A stretch of DNA of 64,000 nucleotides from positions 248,001 through 312,000 of the forward strand of contig NZ_SDHY01000001.1 of NCBI RefSeq assembly GCF_004118285.1. Reading direction: 5' to 3'. The notes beneath the pieces are model-generated. The model worked only from the letters and a program-made list of their open reading frames with translations, was not told the origin of the DNA and did not search any database. A program made the position numbers and the translations under genes. Below, piece after piece: positions 54,948 to 64,000 of the stretch; the stretch's first letter is position 1, and each line of letters starts with the position of its first letter. Source of the DNA: Aquirufa rosea (GTDB taxonomy: Bacteria > Bacteroidota > Bacteroidia > Cytophagales > Spirosomataceae).

Positions 54948-54977
54948 AAAAGCCAATCCATCTCTGGATTGGCTTTT
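54948..54977 (-). terminator. intrinsic terminator after hppA
   Basis: A 13-bp stem (AAAAGCCAATCCA at 54948-54960, its complement at 54965-54977) with loop TCTC. On the - strand it is followed by TTTTTATTTTT. Lies 21 nt after the hppA stop. Confidence 0.9.
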
Positions 54978-54998
54978 CAATTTCAATGGAAAAATGAA

Positions 54999-57167
54999 TT
55001 ATTTCTTAGCAACCATTTTCATCACAATTGGCGCTTTCTCCACTTGAGAAACCTTACCATCAGTTTTGGCGATATAAGGAGCAATTACTAAGGAAACAAT
55101 GGACATCAATTTAATCAAGATGTTCATGGAAGGACCAGAAGTATCCTTAAATGGATCTCCTACGGTATCACCAGTAACAGCTGCTTTGTGCGGATCAGAA
55201 CCTTTTTTATAAGTCTCTCCAGCAATTAAAACGCCTTTTTCAAACGATTTTTTAGCATTATCCCAAGCACCACCAGCATTGGATTGGAATATACCCATCA
55301 ACACACCTGATACAGTAACACCAGCTAATAACCCGCCTAATACCTCAGGTCCCATGATAAATCCAACGATGACTGGAACAGTTAAGGCAATAGCGCCTGG
55401 TAACATCATTTGGCGAATAGACGCTTCTGTAGATATGGCAACACACTTCTCATATTCAGGCTTAGCTTTATACTCCATAATTCCAGGAATTTCACGGAAC
55501 TGACGACGAACCTCATTTACCATTTCCATGGCAGCTTTTCCTACCGCTGAAATACATAATGCAGAGAAAATAAATGGAATCATACCACCTACAAATAATC
55601 CTGCTAACACATCAGCCTTGTAAATATCAATCTGAGTAATTCCAGAAATTCCCACAAATGCGGCAAACAAAGCCAAAGATGTTAAGGCTGCTGAAGCAAT
55701 AGCAAAACCTTTACCAGTTGCTGCTGTCGTATTTCCTACAGCATCTAAATTATCAGTACGCTCACGAACCTCAGAAGGTAATTGTGACATTTCAGCAATT
55801 CCTCCTGCATTATCCGCAATTGGACCGAAGGCATCAATGGCCAACTGCATCGCAGTGGTTGCCATCATACCAGCAGCAGCAATAGAAACCCCGTAAATTC
55901 CAGCAAAGAAGTAGGAGAAATAAATTCCCGCGGCTAACACTAAAATCGGTAATACGGTAGATTCCATACCTACGGCCAAACCACCGATAATATTAGTCGC
56001 ATGACCAGTACCTGATTTCTGAACAATAGAATCAACAGGACGTTTACCCATGGCCGTATAATACTCCGTTATGATTGACATCAATGTACCAACCACTAAT
56101 CCTACGATAATGGAATAAAAAACATCCATTGCGGTAAAGCTAAAACCACGAAGTACCAAGGTTTCTGGTAAAATATTTTGCACCAAGAAATAAGAAACTA
56201 CAAAAGTGATAACAATGGATAAATAGTTACCCGTGTTCAAGGCATTTTGCACAGACGAAGTTTCACCTTTAATACGAACAAAAAATGTAGATACTAATGA
56301 AGCTAATAAACCTACACCAGCAATTAACATCGGTAAAAGAACAGGGGAGAAGCCACCATAATTATCGCTAACTTCAATCTCTTGTCCCAAAACCATAGTA
56401 GCTAAAATAGTAGCTACATAAGAACCAAATAAGTCGGCACCCATACCAGCCACATCACCTACGTTATCTCCTACGTTATCAGCAATAGTTGCAGGATTAC
56501 GCACATCATCTTCAGGAATTCCTGCCTCAACCTTACCTACTAAGTCTGCTCCAACGTCCGCTGCTTTTGTATAGATACCTCCACCTACACGTGCAAACAA
56601 AGCAATGGATTCAGCTCCTAATGAGAAACCAGCCAATACTTCAATCGCGGTTTTCATCTCATTGGAAGTCAATGCTTGTCCTTGGGCAAAAATCTGGTAA
56701 AAGGTAATAAACAAGCCTCCTAAGCCAAGAATAGCCAAACCAGCTACGCCCATTCCCATAACAGACCCTCCTGTAAATGAAACAGATAGAGCCTTTGCTA
56801 AGGATGTACGAGCAGCTTCCGCTGTACGCACATTGGCTTTAGTAGCCACAATCATTCCTATATAGCCTGCTGTGGCAGAAAATATAGCTCCGATGATAAA
56901 TGCTACTGCAATCAATGGGGAAGAGTGAAATCCAGGACCTTCCTGATTTCCTAACCATGCCAATAAAATCGCCGTTGGTAAAGCGAAATAGGCTAATATT
57001 TTCCATTCTGCTTTCAAAAAGGCAATCGCTCCATCAGCGATATAGCCCGAAAGCTCTTGCATTTTTTCATTTCCAGCATCTTGCTTTGATACCCAGCTAA
57101 ATTTCCAAGCTGTGTACAACAATCCCACTATTCCAAAAGCAGGAACTAAGTAAACAATTGAATCCAT
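54999..57167 (-). CDS. hppA: membrane-bound ion-translocating pyrophosphatase
   Basis: 722 residues, about 16 membrane helices. Couples hydrolysis of pyrophosphate to pumping of H+ or Na+. Active-site acid clusters: [43 protein letters not shown] on the cytosolic side (near 56440-56580) and [15 protein letters not shown] near the C-terminus. The [10 protein letters not shown] segment has Ala where K+-independent enzymes have Lys, so this is the K+-dependent subfamily; whether it pumps Na+ or H+ is not decided here. Own promoter (57204-57233) and terminator. Confidence 0.95.
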   Translation of the reverse strand: MDSIVYLVPAFGIVGLLYTAWKFSWVSKQDAGNEKMQELSGYIADGAIAFLKAEWKILAYFALPTAILLAWLGNQEGPGFHSSPLIAVAFIIGAIFSATAGYIGMIVATKANVRTAEAARTSLAKALSVSFTGGSVMGMGVAGLAILGLGGLFITFYQIFAQGQALTSNEMKTAIEVLAGFSLGAESIALFARVGGGIYTKAADVGADLVGKVEAGIPEDDVRNPATIADNVGDNVGDVAGMGADLFGSYVATILATMVLGQEIEVSDNYGGFSPVLLPMLIAGVGLLASLVSTFFVRIKGETSSVQNALNTGNYLSIVITFVVSYFLVQNILPETLVLRGFSFTAMDVFYSIIVGLVVGTLMSIITEYYTAMGKRPVDSIVQKSGTGHATNIIGGLAVGMESTVLPILVLAAGIYFSYFFAGIYGVSIAAAGMMATTAMQLAIDAFGPIADNAGGIAEMSQLPSEVRERTDNLDAVGNTTAATGKGFAIASAALTSLALFAAFVGISGITQIDIYKADVLAGLFVGGMIPFIFSALCISAVGKAAMEMVNEVRRQFREIPGIMEYKAKPEYEKCVAISTEASIRQMMLPGAIALTVPVIVGFIMGPEVLGGLLAGVTVSGVLMGIFQSNAGGAWDNAKKSFEKGVLIAGETYKKGSDPHKAAVTGDTVGDPFKDTSGPSMNILIKLMSIVSLVIAPYIAKTDGKVSQVEKAPIVMKMVAKK

Positions 57168-57203
57168 AAAGTGTGTTTTAGATTATTCCAAAAAAATTTG
57201 TCA

Positions 57204-57233
57204 CAAAAATAAGAAAATTGGCACATAAAACAA
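57204..57233 (-). promoter_or_regulatory. hppA promoter, TTG-N19-TATTTTTG
   Basis: On - a -33 TTG (57233-57231) is followed after exactly 19 nt by TATTTTTG (57211-57204), the full Bacteroidota pattern, 36 nt before the hppA ATG. It is the best promoter match in the window. Confidence 0.6.
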
Positions 57234-59819
57234 CTAAAAAGGAAATCTAAGCAATAGCTTGAAGCGCTCTGGAACCCAATTACTCACTGGATAGGCCAAC
57301 TCTAAGCCTAGAAACTTACCAATACCAGAAATACCATATACTAATTCTTGGTAGGCTCCTTGATTGGGACCAGCTAACAATTGAAGACGATTATATACCA
57401 AGTATTCTCTGATACCATATTGAGTCAATATATTCCACTGACTAAAAAGCAATTTCCTGGGCTCCCATTTCGCATGCAATTTAATATGTTGATCAGTAGT
57501 ACTAAAGGCATAATAAGGAAGTGTCCTGAAAGACTGATCATTGGCACTAATAAATAGGGTTTGATTCCCATTAAAATGGCTATAATCTAAAAAATTAGTG
57601 GCCTTTTGTAAATAAAACGTATACGACAACTGCATTTGTAATGACCCTAAGCGTGCCAAATTTATAAATTGACTATAATCTGCAGTCAAGCGTTGAAATT
57701 GATCATCACCTGCGCCAAAAGCATAGTTAAATTGAAAGCTTGGCCCTTCATTATTATTTATTCTTCTAACTCCATTATTTCGACTCCAAGTAGACATAGG
57801 CTGCCATCGAATTCCTAAGGAGCTTGCCCATTGATTAGCACGAGGAGGAACTTGATCTCCCCAAGCTACATTGGAAGGCATATTGGGTTCAAATAATTTG
57901 TCTTGTTTCAACCATCCATGTTCCACCGAATTGGATAAAACCTCCCTGTTTCTAAATTCAATATAGGAAATAAATCGAAGCTTAGGAGTAAATTGATATT
58001 GGTAATTGGCACTCACATAGTTTTTTTGAAACAATCGAACATAGTTTTCCGATAATAATAAAGAATAAAACATGTTCAAAAACGGTGAAATAGGGTTATT
58101 TCGATTTATCTGATAGACATTTGAACCAAGCTCTAGTTTAAAAAACTGCCTATTCTCATCAAAGTTTCTTTCCAAAAACACATCCCCATTCCATGCCTTT
58201 CTTGCAAAGGCATATCGGACATCTGCACCAAGGGATAAATAATTATTTCTACCAAATCTATTTCGATAAACCACACTCTTATCAAGATAAAAACCATCTA
58301 TCGCATTAAATCCTCCACCAAAAGAGCTCAAATTAATACTCTTTCCAATGAAATTTTTCTCGTAGTTATAAAACTTGCCCGTATACAAATGGCGAATGTA
58401 AAACTTAGGTAATGCATTAACAGAATCCTTTCTTCTTTTATCTGCTCCGGCTTTCCAAAGGCTATCCGCTTCCTGATAGCCAATTTTCTCTGATTCCGTT
58501 AATGGAACTTGCCTTTCATCTTCCCAAAAACTTTCAGACTTGGTTCTCGCCATTGAATCTACTTCAAAAGTATAATCGGAACTTAAACCATCCATTTTAG
58601 CCAAATTTTCCTTTTTCTCCAGCTTATCAACTTCCTTAATAACCTCTTTTAATTTTTTCCTCGTCAATTCCTTCCCTAAAGCCTTTTTGGGTTCCTTCAG
58701 TTTTTCCCGGTTGATTTCTTTTGCCAAATCCTTATTAAGTCTTTCTTCAATGAGTGTGGGTTTAACCAAATAAGCTGGGTTGACTTGAATTTGATATTGT
58801 TTGATCTGGGTGATGTACCTAAAATTTGCCTTCACCCCAAATGCATCAAATTGAACATGAGAATCATATTGAATAGGCATCCAAACGCCTTGAAAAAGGG
58901 CATTTTGTTGAGAAAACTCATATTCGCCATTCGAATCCTTAAATTTAAGTAGGAATGAATATATACTCCAAGTATCCTCCACTACCTGAACAAAACCCTC
59001 AAATAAATCATCATAAGATGCTTTCGGTTGGACTTTAATTTTACTAATTGTCATACCATTTTGTGTAAAACTTCCCAAATAAGCAAAACGGTACAACTGA
59101 AATGCCTGAGGTCCAAAGGGTGACCATAAACTACCCCATACTTTAGGTCGATAGAAATTCGTCTGCGTCACCCTTAGATTTAAACCTTGATTTAAGGCGG
59201 CGGGTAAATTATTTCGATTAGAAATTACTTTTTCTTGTAGTCTGTTTGGCTTTTGATAAATGACTTGATTGATTCCCTCCAACACATAGGTACTTCCCAC
59301 TTTTACCCCCATTTCTTTTTCAATCTTTTTGCCCCCCAATATTTTAACGAGCGAACTGACCTCGGTTACCTTTCCTGATCCTTTCACATAGGCCTTGGCC
59401 TCATAAGCATCCAATTCCCTTAAATGAAAAGGAGCCATGGCAATCATCCGCCGCATAATCCCCAAGGCAGGATCTTCTTTTAATCCGCCTACATTGACCT
59501 CTGCTAAATCGATGGCCTGTTCCTCTAAAACAACATCCAATTTTTTATCTTCTTGAGGGGATTCGATGACAACAGTAAAAGACTTAGGACTATGCCCTAA
59601 AAATCGAAATACTACCTCGTGCTTACCTTGACCTAATTTAATGGCATATTGACCATTTTCATTGGCAGTTGTTCCTTTGTTTTGATTAGCCACCCAAACC
59701 GTAGCAAAGGGTAAAATCTCTCCTTGCTTATTTTTAACCGTTCCATGAATTTGTTGAGCATTTACCGAAGCTCCATAAATAAGTAGCAAGTGAAGAAGTA
59801 AAATAGGTATAGATTTCAT
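57234..59819 (-). CDS. DUF5686 outer-membrane protein with CarboxypepD regulatory-like domain
   Basis: 861 residues. Signal peptide MKSIPILLLHLLLIYGASVNA, cut before QQ. Residues 23-105 are a carboxypeptidase regulatory-like beta-sandwich (IHGTVKNKQGEILPFATVWVANQNKGTTANENGQYAIKL), common on outer-membrane proteins of Bacteroidota. Then comes the DUF5686 core (AYVKGSGKVTEVSS, LWSPFGPQAFQLYRFAYLGSFTQNG) and a long barrel ending in Phe (LLLRFPF). Residues 375-420 are an unusual Lys/Glu-rich stretch (LKEPKKALGKELTRKKLKEV), probably a helix exposed to the periplasm. Function unknown. Confidence 0.85.
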   Translation of the reverse strand: MKSIPILLLHLLLIYGASVNAQQIHGTVKNKQGEILPFATVWVANQNKGTTANENGQYAIKLGQGKHEVVFRFLGHSPKSFTVVIESPQEDKKLDVVLEEQAIDLAEVNVGGLKEDPALGIMRRMIAMAPFHLRELDAYEAKAYVKGSGKVTEVSSLVKILGGKKIEKEMGVKVGSTYVLEGINQVIYQKPNRLQEKVISNRNNLPAALNQGLNLRVTQTNFYRPKVWGSLWSPFGPQAFQLYRFAYLGSFTQNGMTISKIKVQPKASYDDLFEGFVQVVEDTWSIYSFLLKFKDSNGEYEFSQQNALFQGVWMPIQYDSHVQFDAFGVKANFRYITQIKQYQIQVNPAYLVKPTLIEERLNKDLAKEINREKLKEPKKALGKELTRKKLKEVIKEVDKLEKKENLAKMDGLSSDYTFEVDSMARTKSESFWEDERQVPLTESEKIGYQEADSLWKAGADKRRKDSVNALPKFYIRHLYTGKFYNYEKNFIGKSINLSSFGGGFNAIDGFYLDKSVVYRNRFGRNNYLSLGADVRYAFARKAWNGDVFLERNFDENRQFFKLELGSNVYQINRNNPISPFLNMFYSLLLSENYVRLFQKNYVSANYQYQFTPKLRFISYIEFRNREVLSNSVEHGWLKQDKLFEPNMPSNVAWGDQVPPRANQWASSLGIRWQPMSTWSRNNGVRRINNNEGPSFQFNYAFGAGDDQFQRLTADYSQFINLARLGSLQMQLSYTFYLQKATNFLDYSHFNGNQTLFISANDQSFRTLPYYAFSTTDQHIKLHAKWEPRKLLFSQWNILTQYGIREYLVYNRLQLLAGPNQGAYQELVYGISGIGKFLGLELAYPVSNWVPERFKLLLRFPF

Positions 59820-59835
59820 ATGAGGGTATTTTACG

Positions 59836-59937
59836 CAAAAATAGTAGTAGATTTTATAAGTAAACTGATTTTATGATAAAGGGTAAAATAAAGTATTTCA
59901 TATAATTTTCATTCCTAACGTAAAGGCGATAAATTTG
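59836..59937. promoter_or_regulatory. divergent promoter elements, DUF5686 gene and aminotransferase
   Basis: In the 133-nt gap TATTTTTG lies on - at 59836-59843 (17 nt before the DUF5686 ATG) and TAAATTTG on + at 59930-59937 (16 nt before the aminotransferase ATG). Both match TAnnTTTG and imply very short leaders; the + site has TTC at the -33 position. Confidence 0.4.
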
Positions 59938-59952
59938 TTTTTCTTTACAAAA

Positions 59953-61152
59953 ATGGCGCTGACACACCGACAACTTTTTCTGAATTATTTAGCTAAAACT
60001 TCTGATGCACCTCTAGCTCTGGAAATCGAAAAAGCTGAACATATATACTTATATGATCAAAATGGAAAATCCTACATGGATTTAATTTCAGGAATTGCAG
60101 TTTCTAATGTAGGTCACAGGCACCCTTATGTGGTAGAAGCGATTAAAAATCAATTAGACTCCTATATGCACTTAATGGTATATGGAGAATATATTCAGAG
60201 TCCACAGGTAAAATTAGCCGAAGCACTCATTAAATCGACAAATTCTAAATCTCTGAATCAAGTCTATTTTACCAATTCAGGCACAGAAGCGGTAGAGGGT
60301 GCCATGAAATTAGCCAAGCGATATACGGGAAGAACAGAAATCATTTCTTGTTATCAAGCTTACCATGGCGCAAGTCAGGGAGCCCTTTCCTTGGCAGGGG
60401 ATGAAAATTTCAAAAATAGTTTTAGACCATTACTACCAGGAATACGCCATATTCGACACGGAGAAATAGATGATTTAGCCTACATAACAAAAAAAACTGC
60501 GGCCATTGTCATTGAAATAGTAGGAGGGGAATCAGGCGTTCGATTAGCGGATAAAACTTATTTTCAAGCACTCAGAAAGCGATGTGATGAAATGGGTTGT
60601 TTACTTATCATAGATGAAATCCAAACGGGTTTTGGAAGGACAGGTACTTTTTGGGCATTTCAAAGCACAGGAATAGAACCTGATATATTACTTTCTGCCA
60701 AAGGGATGGGAGGGGGCATGCCCATAGGAGCCTTCATTGCTCCAGAAATCCTCATGAGTTCACTGACTCAAAATCCCGTTCTTGGACATATCACCACTTT
60801 TGGTGGACACCCAGTTTCATGCGCAGCCTCTTTGGCTACCTTAGAATCTATTTTTAGAGAAAATCTCTTAGATAAGGTTAAACAAAAAGGTCAGCTATTC
60901 AAAAGCCTATTAAAGCACCCGAGCATCAAGGAAATTCGCGGAATAGGTCTCATGCTAGCCGTAGAATTAGATTCCTTTCAAACTGTAAAAGCGGTCATTG
61001 ACCAGTGCATTGAAGATGGCTTAATTACCGATTGGTTTCTATTTTGTGATTATTCAATCCGAATTGCACCACCTCTGGTAATTACTGAAGAGGAAATAAA
61101 AAAAGCCTGCAACATTTTATTGCAGGCCATTGAATTAGTATGCTCTAAATAA
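59953..61152 (+). CDS. class III (acetylornithine-type) aminotransferase
   Basis: 399 residues from ATG 59953; an in-frame TTG at 59935 overlaps the promoter element. PLP fold type I: YFTNSGTEAVEGAMKLAKRYTG, the LLIIDEIQTGFGRTGTFWAF segment, and the PLP lysine in LLSAKGMGGGMPIGAF. The family includes acetylornithine, ornithine, 4-aminobutyrate and lysine epsilon aminotransferases; the ESGVRLADKTYF segment does not let me choose. No arginine or lysine genes are nearby. Its last 55 nt contain the terminator of the opposing trxA, and its stop codon abuts the trxA stop with no base between. Confidence 0.88.
   Translation: MALTHRQLFLNYLAKTSDAPLALEIEKAEHIYLYDQNGKSYMDLISGIAVSNVGHRHPYVVEAIKNQLDSYMHLMVYGEYIQSPQVKLAEALIKSTNSKSLNQVYFTNSGTEAVEGAMKLAKRYTGRTEIISCYQAYHGASQGALSLAGDENFKNSFRPLLPGIRHIRHGEIDDLAYITKKTAAIVIEIVGGESGVRLADKTYFQALRKRCDEMGCLLIIDEIQTGFGRTGTFWAFQSTGIEPDILLSAKGMGGGMPIGAFIAPEILMSSLTQNPVLGHITTFGGHPVSCAASLATLESIFRENLLDKVKQKGQLFKSLLKHPSIKEIRGIGLMLAVELDSFQTVKAVIDQCIEDGLITDWFLFCDYSIRIAPPLVITEEEIKKACNILLQAIELVCSK
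61098..61127 (-). terminator. trxA terminator inside the aminotransferase coding end
   Basis: An 8-bp stem (GCCTGCAA at 61105-61112, TTGCAGGC at 61120-61127) with a 7-nt loop. On the - strand it is followed by seven T residues and TTT again after one A. It lies 26 nt after the trxA stop and within the codons for residues ~382-391 of the aminotransferase on +. Confidence 0.8.
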
Positions 61153-61476
61153 TTAAGCGTGCTTTAATAAAGCTTCTGCCAATACCGACTTGGGTAAATT
61201 TCCACCTACTAATCGTTCCTTCATTTCACCGTTTTTAAACACCATTAAGGTAGGAATAGAACGAATTCCCAATGAAGCTGGAACAGCAGAATTTAAGTCT
61301 ACATTCATTTTAGCCACGATAGCCTGTCCTTCTACTTCTCCCGCTAATTCTTCTACCACTGGACCAATCATTTTACATGGACCACACCATTCAGCCCAAA
61401 AATCCACTAATACAGGTGTATCAGATCCTATTAACTCTTGAAAATTGGCATCAGTTGCCTCTACGTATTTTCCCAT
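61153..61476 (-). CDS. trxA: thioredoxin
   Basis: 107 residues, cytosolic disulfide reductant. Redox site WAEWCGPCKMIGPVVEEL with the standard CGPC, cis-proline in GIRSIPTLMVFKNGE, and a normal C-terminal helix (LPKSVLAEALLKHA). It follows dnaE by 59 nt with its own -7-like element, so it may be transcribed both with dnaE and independently. The start context ACAAATATAAATCATG is nearly identical to that of folD, a typical A-rich leader without Shine-Dalgarno. Confidence 0.97.
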   Translation of the reverse strand: MGKYVEATDANFQELIGSDTPVLVDFWAEWCGPCKMIGPVVEELAGEVEGQAIVAKMNVDLNSAVPASLGIRSIPTLMVFKNGEMKERLVGGNLPKSVLAEALLKHA

Positions 61477-61496
61477 GATTTATATTTGTTATGATT

Positions 61497-61504
61497 CAAA
61501 ATTA
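61497..61504 (-). promoter_or_regulatory. candidate -7 promoter of trxA
   Basis: TAATTTTG on -, 20 nt before the trxA ATG and within the 59-nt gap after dnaE. No clear -33 element. Confidence 0.4.
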
Positions 61505-61535
61505 AACAATTTATTAGTTTCTGGAAAAGCGAAAT

Positions 61536-63998
61536 TTAGGAAATCAATTTAACTGAGATATTTTCCAATTCCGCTAATTCATCCATCAATGATTTCGCAA
61601 TATTCAATTGCATCTTTCTAGACATAAAATCCAATTGCAATCGTTCTTGTTCATCGTACACTTCTACAATCAATTTCTTATTTCCCTTATGTCGCTCTAG
61701 GGTTTCCATCAACTGATCTAATGAAGTTTTAGTTAAACTATGTAAGTTCAAAGAAAGTTTCATTTCTTTCGTTCTAGATGACAATATCTCGGACAAAAGT
61801 TCAATGGATTGAATTTTGAACGCTTTTTGATCTGAATAAGAATTTTTATTCTTGTAAACTCCTTGAATAAACAGCAATCGATCTAATCCAATAAAACGCT
61901 CAAACTCAATGTAATCTTTGGCGAACAGAGCAAACTCCGTGGTTCCAGTAAAATCTTCCAAGCTAAATATCATGAATTGATTTCCATTACCAGAGGTTCT
62001 AACATTTACCTTAGTCACAATTCCAGCAATGGATTGAACTATACCGACTTTAGATTCCAATTGGGATACACTAGAATTACAAAAGTTATTAATCTCAATG
62101 CGGTATTCGTCTAAAGGATGTCCGGAGATGTAAACACCCACCACCTCTTTTTCATTTTTTAATTGTTCCATCACCGACCACGGCTCGGCAGAAGGTAAGC
62201 GAGGTTTAGCAATATCATTTCCTGTTCCCGCACCTAATTCACCAAATAATGATTGAGTGGCGCTTGCCTTTAATTCAGCCATACGAGCAGCATACCTGAC
62301 AATCTTCTCAATGAAGGTGGTATTTTCCTGATCAACATAGAAATAATGAGAACGTGGGATATCAATAAAGCAATCAAAAGCTCCAGCTAAAGCCAGTGAT
62401 TCCAAACTTTTTTTATTTACCTGACGAATATTGACACGAGATACAAAATCAAAAATATCTAGATAATCGCCGTTTTTGGTTCTTTCCTCCACAATAGCAT
62501 CAACGGCAGCTTCTCCCACACCTTTGATGGCTCCTAATCCAAAACGGATTTGCCCTTTTTTATTCACAGCAAAAACTCGCTCTGATTCATTAACATCTGG
62601 AACTAACAAGGGAATACCCATTCGCTTACATTCATCCATGAAAAATGTAATCTTTTCGATATTCCCCAATGAATTAGAGAGAACAGCAGCCATGTATTCC
62701 GAAGGATAATTAGCCTTCAAAAAACCTGTTTGATAAGCAACTAGCCCGTAACAGGTGGAATGGGACTTATTAAATGCATATTGAGCAAAAGCTTCCCAGT
62801 CTGTCCAGATTTTTTCTAGACGATCTGCCGGATGACCATTCGCTTGACCACCCTCCATGAACTTACCCTTCATTTTGTCGATGGTCGCCTTATCCTTTTT
62901 ACCCATGGCCTTTCGTAAAACATCCGCATCACCCTTGGTGAAATTGGCTAATTTTTGAGAAAGGAGCATTACCTGCTCTTGGTAAACGGTAATCCCATAA
63001 GTATCGCTCAAATACTCCTCCATTTCTGGCAAATCGTATTCAATTTTCTCCCTACCGTGTTTACGAGCGATGTAATTAGGAATATAGACCATAGGACCTG
63101 GTCTAAATAAAGCATTCATCGCAATTAAATCAGAAAACTGATCGGGCTTTAAATCCCTTAAATGCTTTTGCATACCAGGAGATTCAAACTGGAAGGTACC
63201 ATTGGTTTCTGCTCGCTGATATAACTCAAAGGTCTTGACATCATCCAATGGAAGGCTATCTAAATCAATTTTAACTCCGTGGTTTTGTTGAATTAAACGA
63301 ATCGCCTCTTTAAGTATAGACAAAGTCTTTAACCCCAAAAAGTCCATTTTAATTACGCCAGCATTCTCAATGACGGAACCATCGAATTGGGTAATCAATA
63401 AATTAACATCTTTGGAGGTAGCCACTGGTAAAATATCAGTCAAATCATTGGGAGCAATGATAATTCCTGCCGCATGAATACCGGTACCACGAACTGATCC
63501 TTCCAAAACCAAGGCATTTTCAATAACACGCGCAGCCAAACCTCCATCCGCCTTGACTTGTCGCAATTGTTTCACTTGCTCCAATTCATCGCTGGTCAAA
63601 TTTTCTTTATCTGCCAAACTACCATCACCCGTCAATGGTGCGTTCATGACACGTTCTAAGGATATTTTAGGCTTATCCGGCACCAATTTAGCCAGGGCAT
63701 TCGATTCTGATAAAGGCAAATCTAATACACGAGCCACGTCTTTGATAGACATTTTGGCTGCCATAGTACCGTAGGTGGCTATATGAGCCACTTGATTACG
63801 ACCGTATTTATCTACGACATAATCAATCACTTTTTGTCTACCCTCATCATCAAAATCTGTATCAATATCGGGCAATGACTTTCTGTCTGGGTTTAAAAAA
63901 CGCTCAAAAAGTAAATTATATTTAATGGGGTCAATATTAGTAATGCCCAAACAATAAGCCACTACGGAACCCGCAGCAGAACCACGCCCTGGACCTAC
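61536..63998 (-). CDS. dnaE: DNA polymerase III alpha subunit, C-terminal part (5' end outside window)
   Basis: Replicative polymerase subunit. The frame is open to the right edge, where it reads VGPGRGSAAGSVVAYCLGIT, a core polymerase motif, so the internal GTG at 63962 is not the start and several hundred N-terminal residues (PHP domain and palm beginning) lie beyond the window. The catalytic aspartates are in LPDIDTDFDDEGR just after that; then the thumb/fingers (GTFQFESPGMQKHLRDLKP, FRPGPMVYIPNYIARKHG, TYGITVYQEQVMLLSQ), a helix-hairpin-helix region and a C-terminal OB fold (VQSIAGIVTKVNVR...FMIFSLEDFTG). Chromosomal single-copy gene; identification certain. Confidence 0.97.
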   Translation of the reverse strand, partial: VGPGRGSAAGSVVAYCLGITNIDPIKYNLLFERFLNPDRKSLPDIDTDFDDEGRQKVIDYVVDKYGRNQVAHIATYGTMAAKMSIKDVARVLDLPLSESNALAKLVPDKPKISLERVMNAPLTGDGSLADKENLTSDELEQVKQLRQVKADGGLAARVIENALVLEGSVRGTGIHAAGIIIAPNDLTDILPVATSKDVNLLITQFDGSVIENAGVIKMDFLGLKTLSILKEAIRLIQQNHGVKIDLDSLPLDDVKTFELYQRAETNGTFQFESPGMQKHLRDLKPDQFSDLIAMNALFRPGPMVYIPNYIARKHGREKIEYDLPEMEEYLSDTYGITVYQEQVMLLSQKLANFTKGDADVLRKAMGKKDKATIDKMKGKFMEGGQANGHPADRLEKIWTDWEAFAQYAFNKSHSTCYGLVAYQTGFLKANYPSEYMAAVLSNSLGNIEKITFFMDECKRMGIPLLVPDVNESERVFAVNKKGQIRFGLGAIKGVGEAAVDAIVEERTKNGDYLDIFDFVSRVNIRQVNKKSLESLALAGAFDCFIDIPRSHYFYVDQENTTFIEKIVRYAARMAELKASATQSLFGELGAGTGNDIAKPRLPSAEPWSVMEQLKNEKEVVGVYISGHPLDEYRIEINNFCNSSVSQLESKVGIVQSIAGIVTKVNVRTSGNGNQFMIFSLEDFTGTTEFALFAKDYIEFERFIGLDRLLFIQGVYKNKNSYSDQKAFKIQSIELLSEILSSRTKEMKLSLNLHSLTKTSLDQLMETLERHKGNKKLIVEVYDEQERLQLDFMSRKMQLNIAKSLMDELAELENISVKLIS

Positions 63999-64000
63999 AT

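Noticed and set aside
63962-64000. DnaE appears to begin at GTG 63962
   Set aside because: The frame stays open to the edge and reads the conserved GPGRGSAAGS motif, so this is a window cut.

Overview
The window is a gene-dense, AT-rich stretch of a chromosome from a member of the Bacteroidota, most probably the order Cytophagales. The evidence is indirect but consistent. Paralogous DUF5686-type outer-membrane barrel proteins, lipoproteins, a DUF1460 amidase-like protein, a menaquinone (menE/menB) locus and a K+-type membrane pyrophosphatase are all present. Recurrent TAnnTTTG promoter elements occur, and starts are A-rich with little Shine-Dalgarno. I cannot name the genus from sequence alone. 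No rRNA, tRNA, insertion sequence, prophage or CRISPR array was found. ligA (left edge) and dnaE (right edge) are cut by the window, not by mutation.

Layout. (1) 2-3518: ligA, dapA, a Dabb-domain protein and a small lipoprotein, all on +. (2) 3484-14605: a divergent fucose locus. A secreted GH29 fucosidase lies on -, and on + a ten-gene operon encodes an FHS-family fucose permease, mutarotase, UxaA-type dehydratase, SDR, GDSL esterase, FAH hydrolase, lactonase, a second SDR, a D-threonine-aldolase-like PLP enzyme and an M19 dipeptidase. Read together this is a non-phosphorylative L-fucose pathway: L-fucose, lactone, L-fuconate, 2-keto-3-deoxy-L-fuconate, 2,4-diketo-3-deoxy-L-fuconate, then pyruvate plus lactate. 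(3) 21515 down to 14699: a tight - operon with a GH13 enzyme, DUF1460 protein, MalY/PatB aminotransferase, a membrane-anchored unknown, an IlvD/Edd-type sugar-acid dehydratase and a third SDR. (4) 21679-24653: pgmB plus a GH65 phosphorylase, divergent from the GH13 gene; together they look like intracellular maltodextrin/maltose phosphorolysis. (5) 24699-25700: a desaturase strongly resembling the eukaryotic dihydroceramide delta-4 desaturase DES1; I regard this as the most interesting gene of the window. (6) dnaK, then a cysteine desulfurase/XdhC pair.

(7) 40616 down to 30120: one long - run, menE, unknown, ALDH, outer-membrane metalloprotease/propeller/barrel fusion, TPR lipoprotein, thrS, infC, rpmI, rplT, ending in a clear terminator. 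(8) 40700-44910 (+): DUF2452, menB, EVE, a Gly/Tyr-rich secreted protein and an RlmI-like methyltransferase. (9) folD, topA and a DUF5686-type barrel on -. (10) aconitase, prs and rplY on +. (11) hppA and a second, CarboxypepD-containing DUF5686 protein on -. (12) a class III aminotransferase (+) meeting trxA and dnaE (-).

The strongest leads are the DES1-like desaturase; two lineage-type substitutions in the fucose pathway (an SDR lacking the catalytic Lys and a permease lacking the proton-coupling Asp); a terminator for trxA hidden inside the coding end of the opposing aminotransferase gene; the protease-propeller-barrel fusion; a palindrome plus -24/-12-like element before dnaK; and a heptanucleotide repeat that supplies the stop codon of an SDR.
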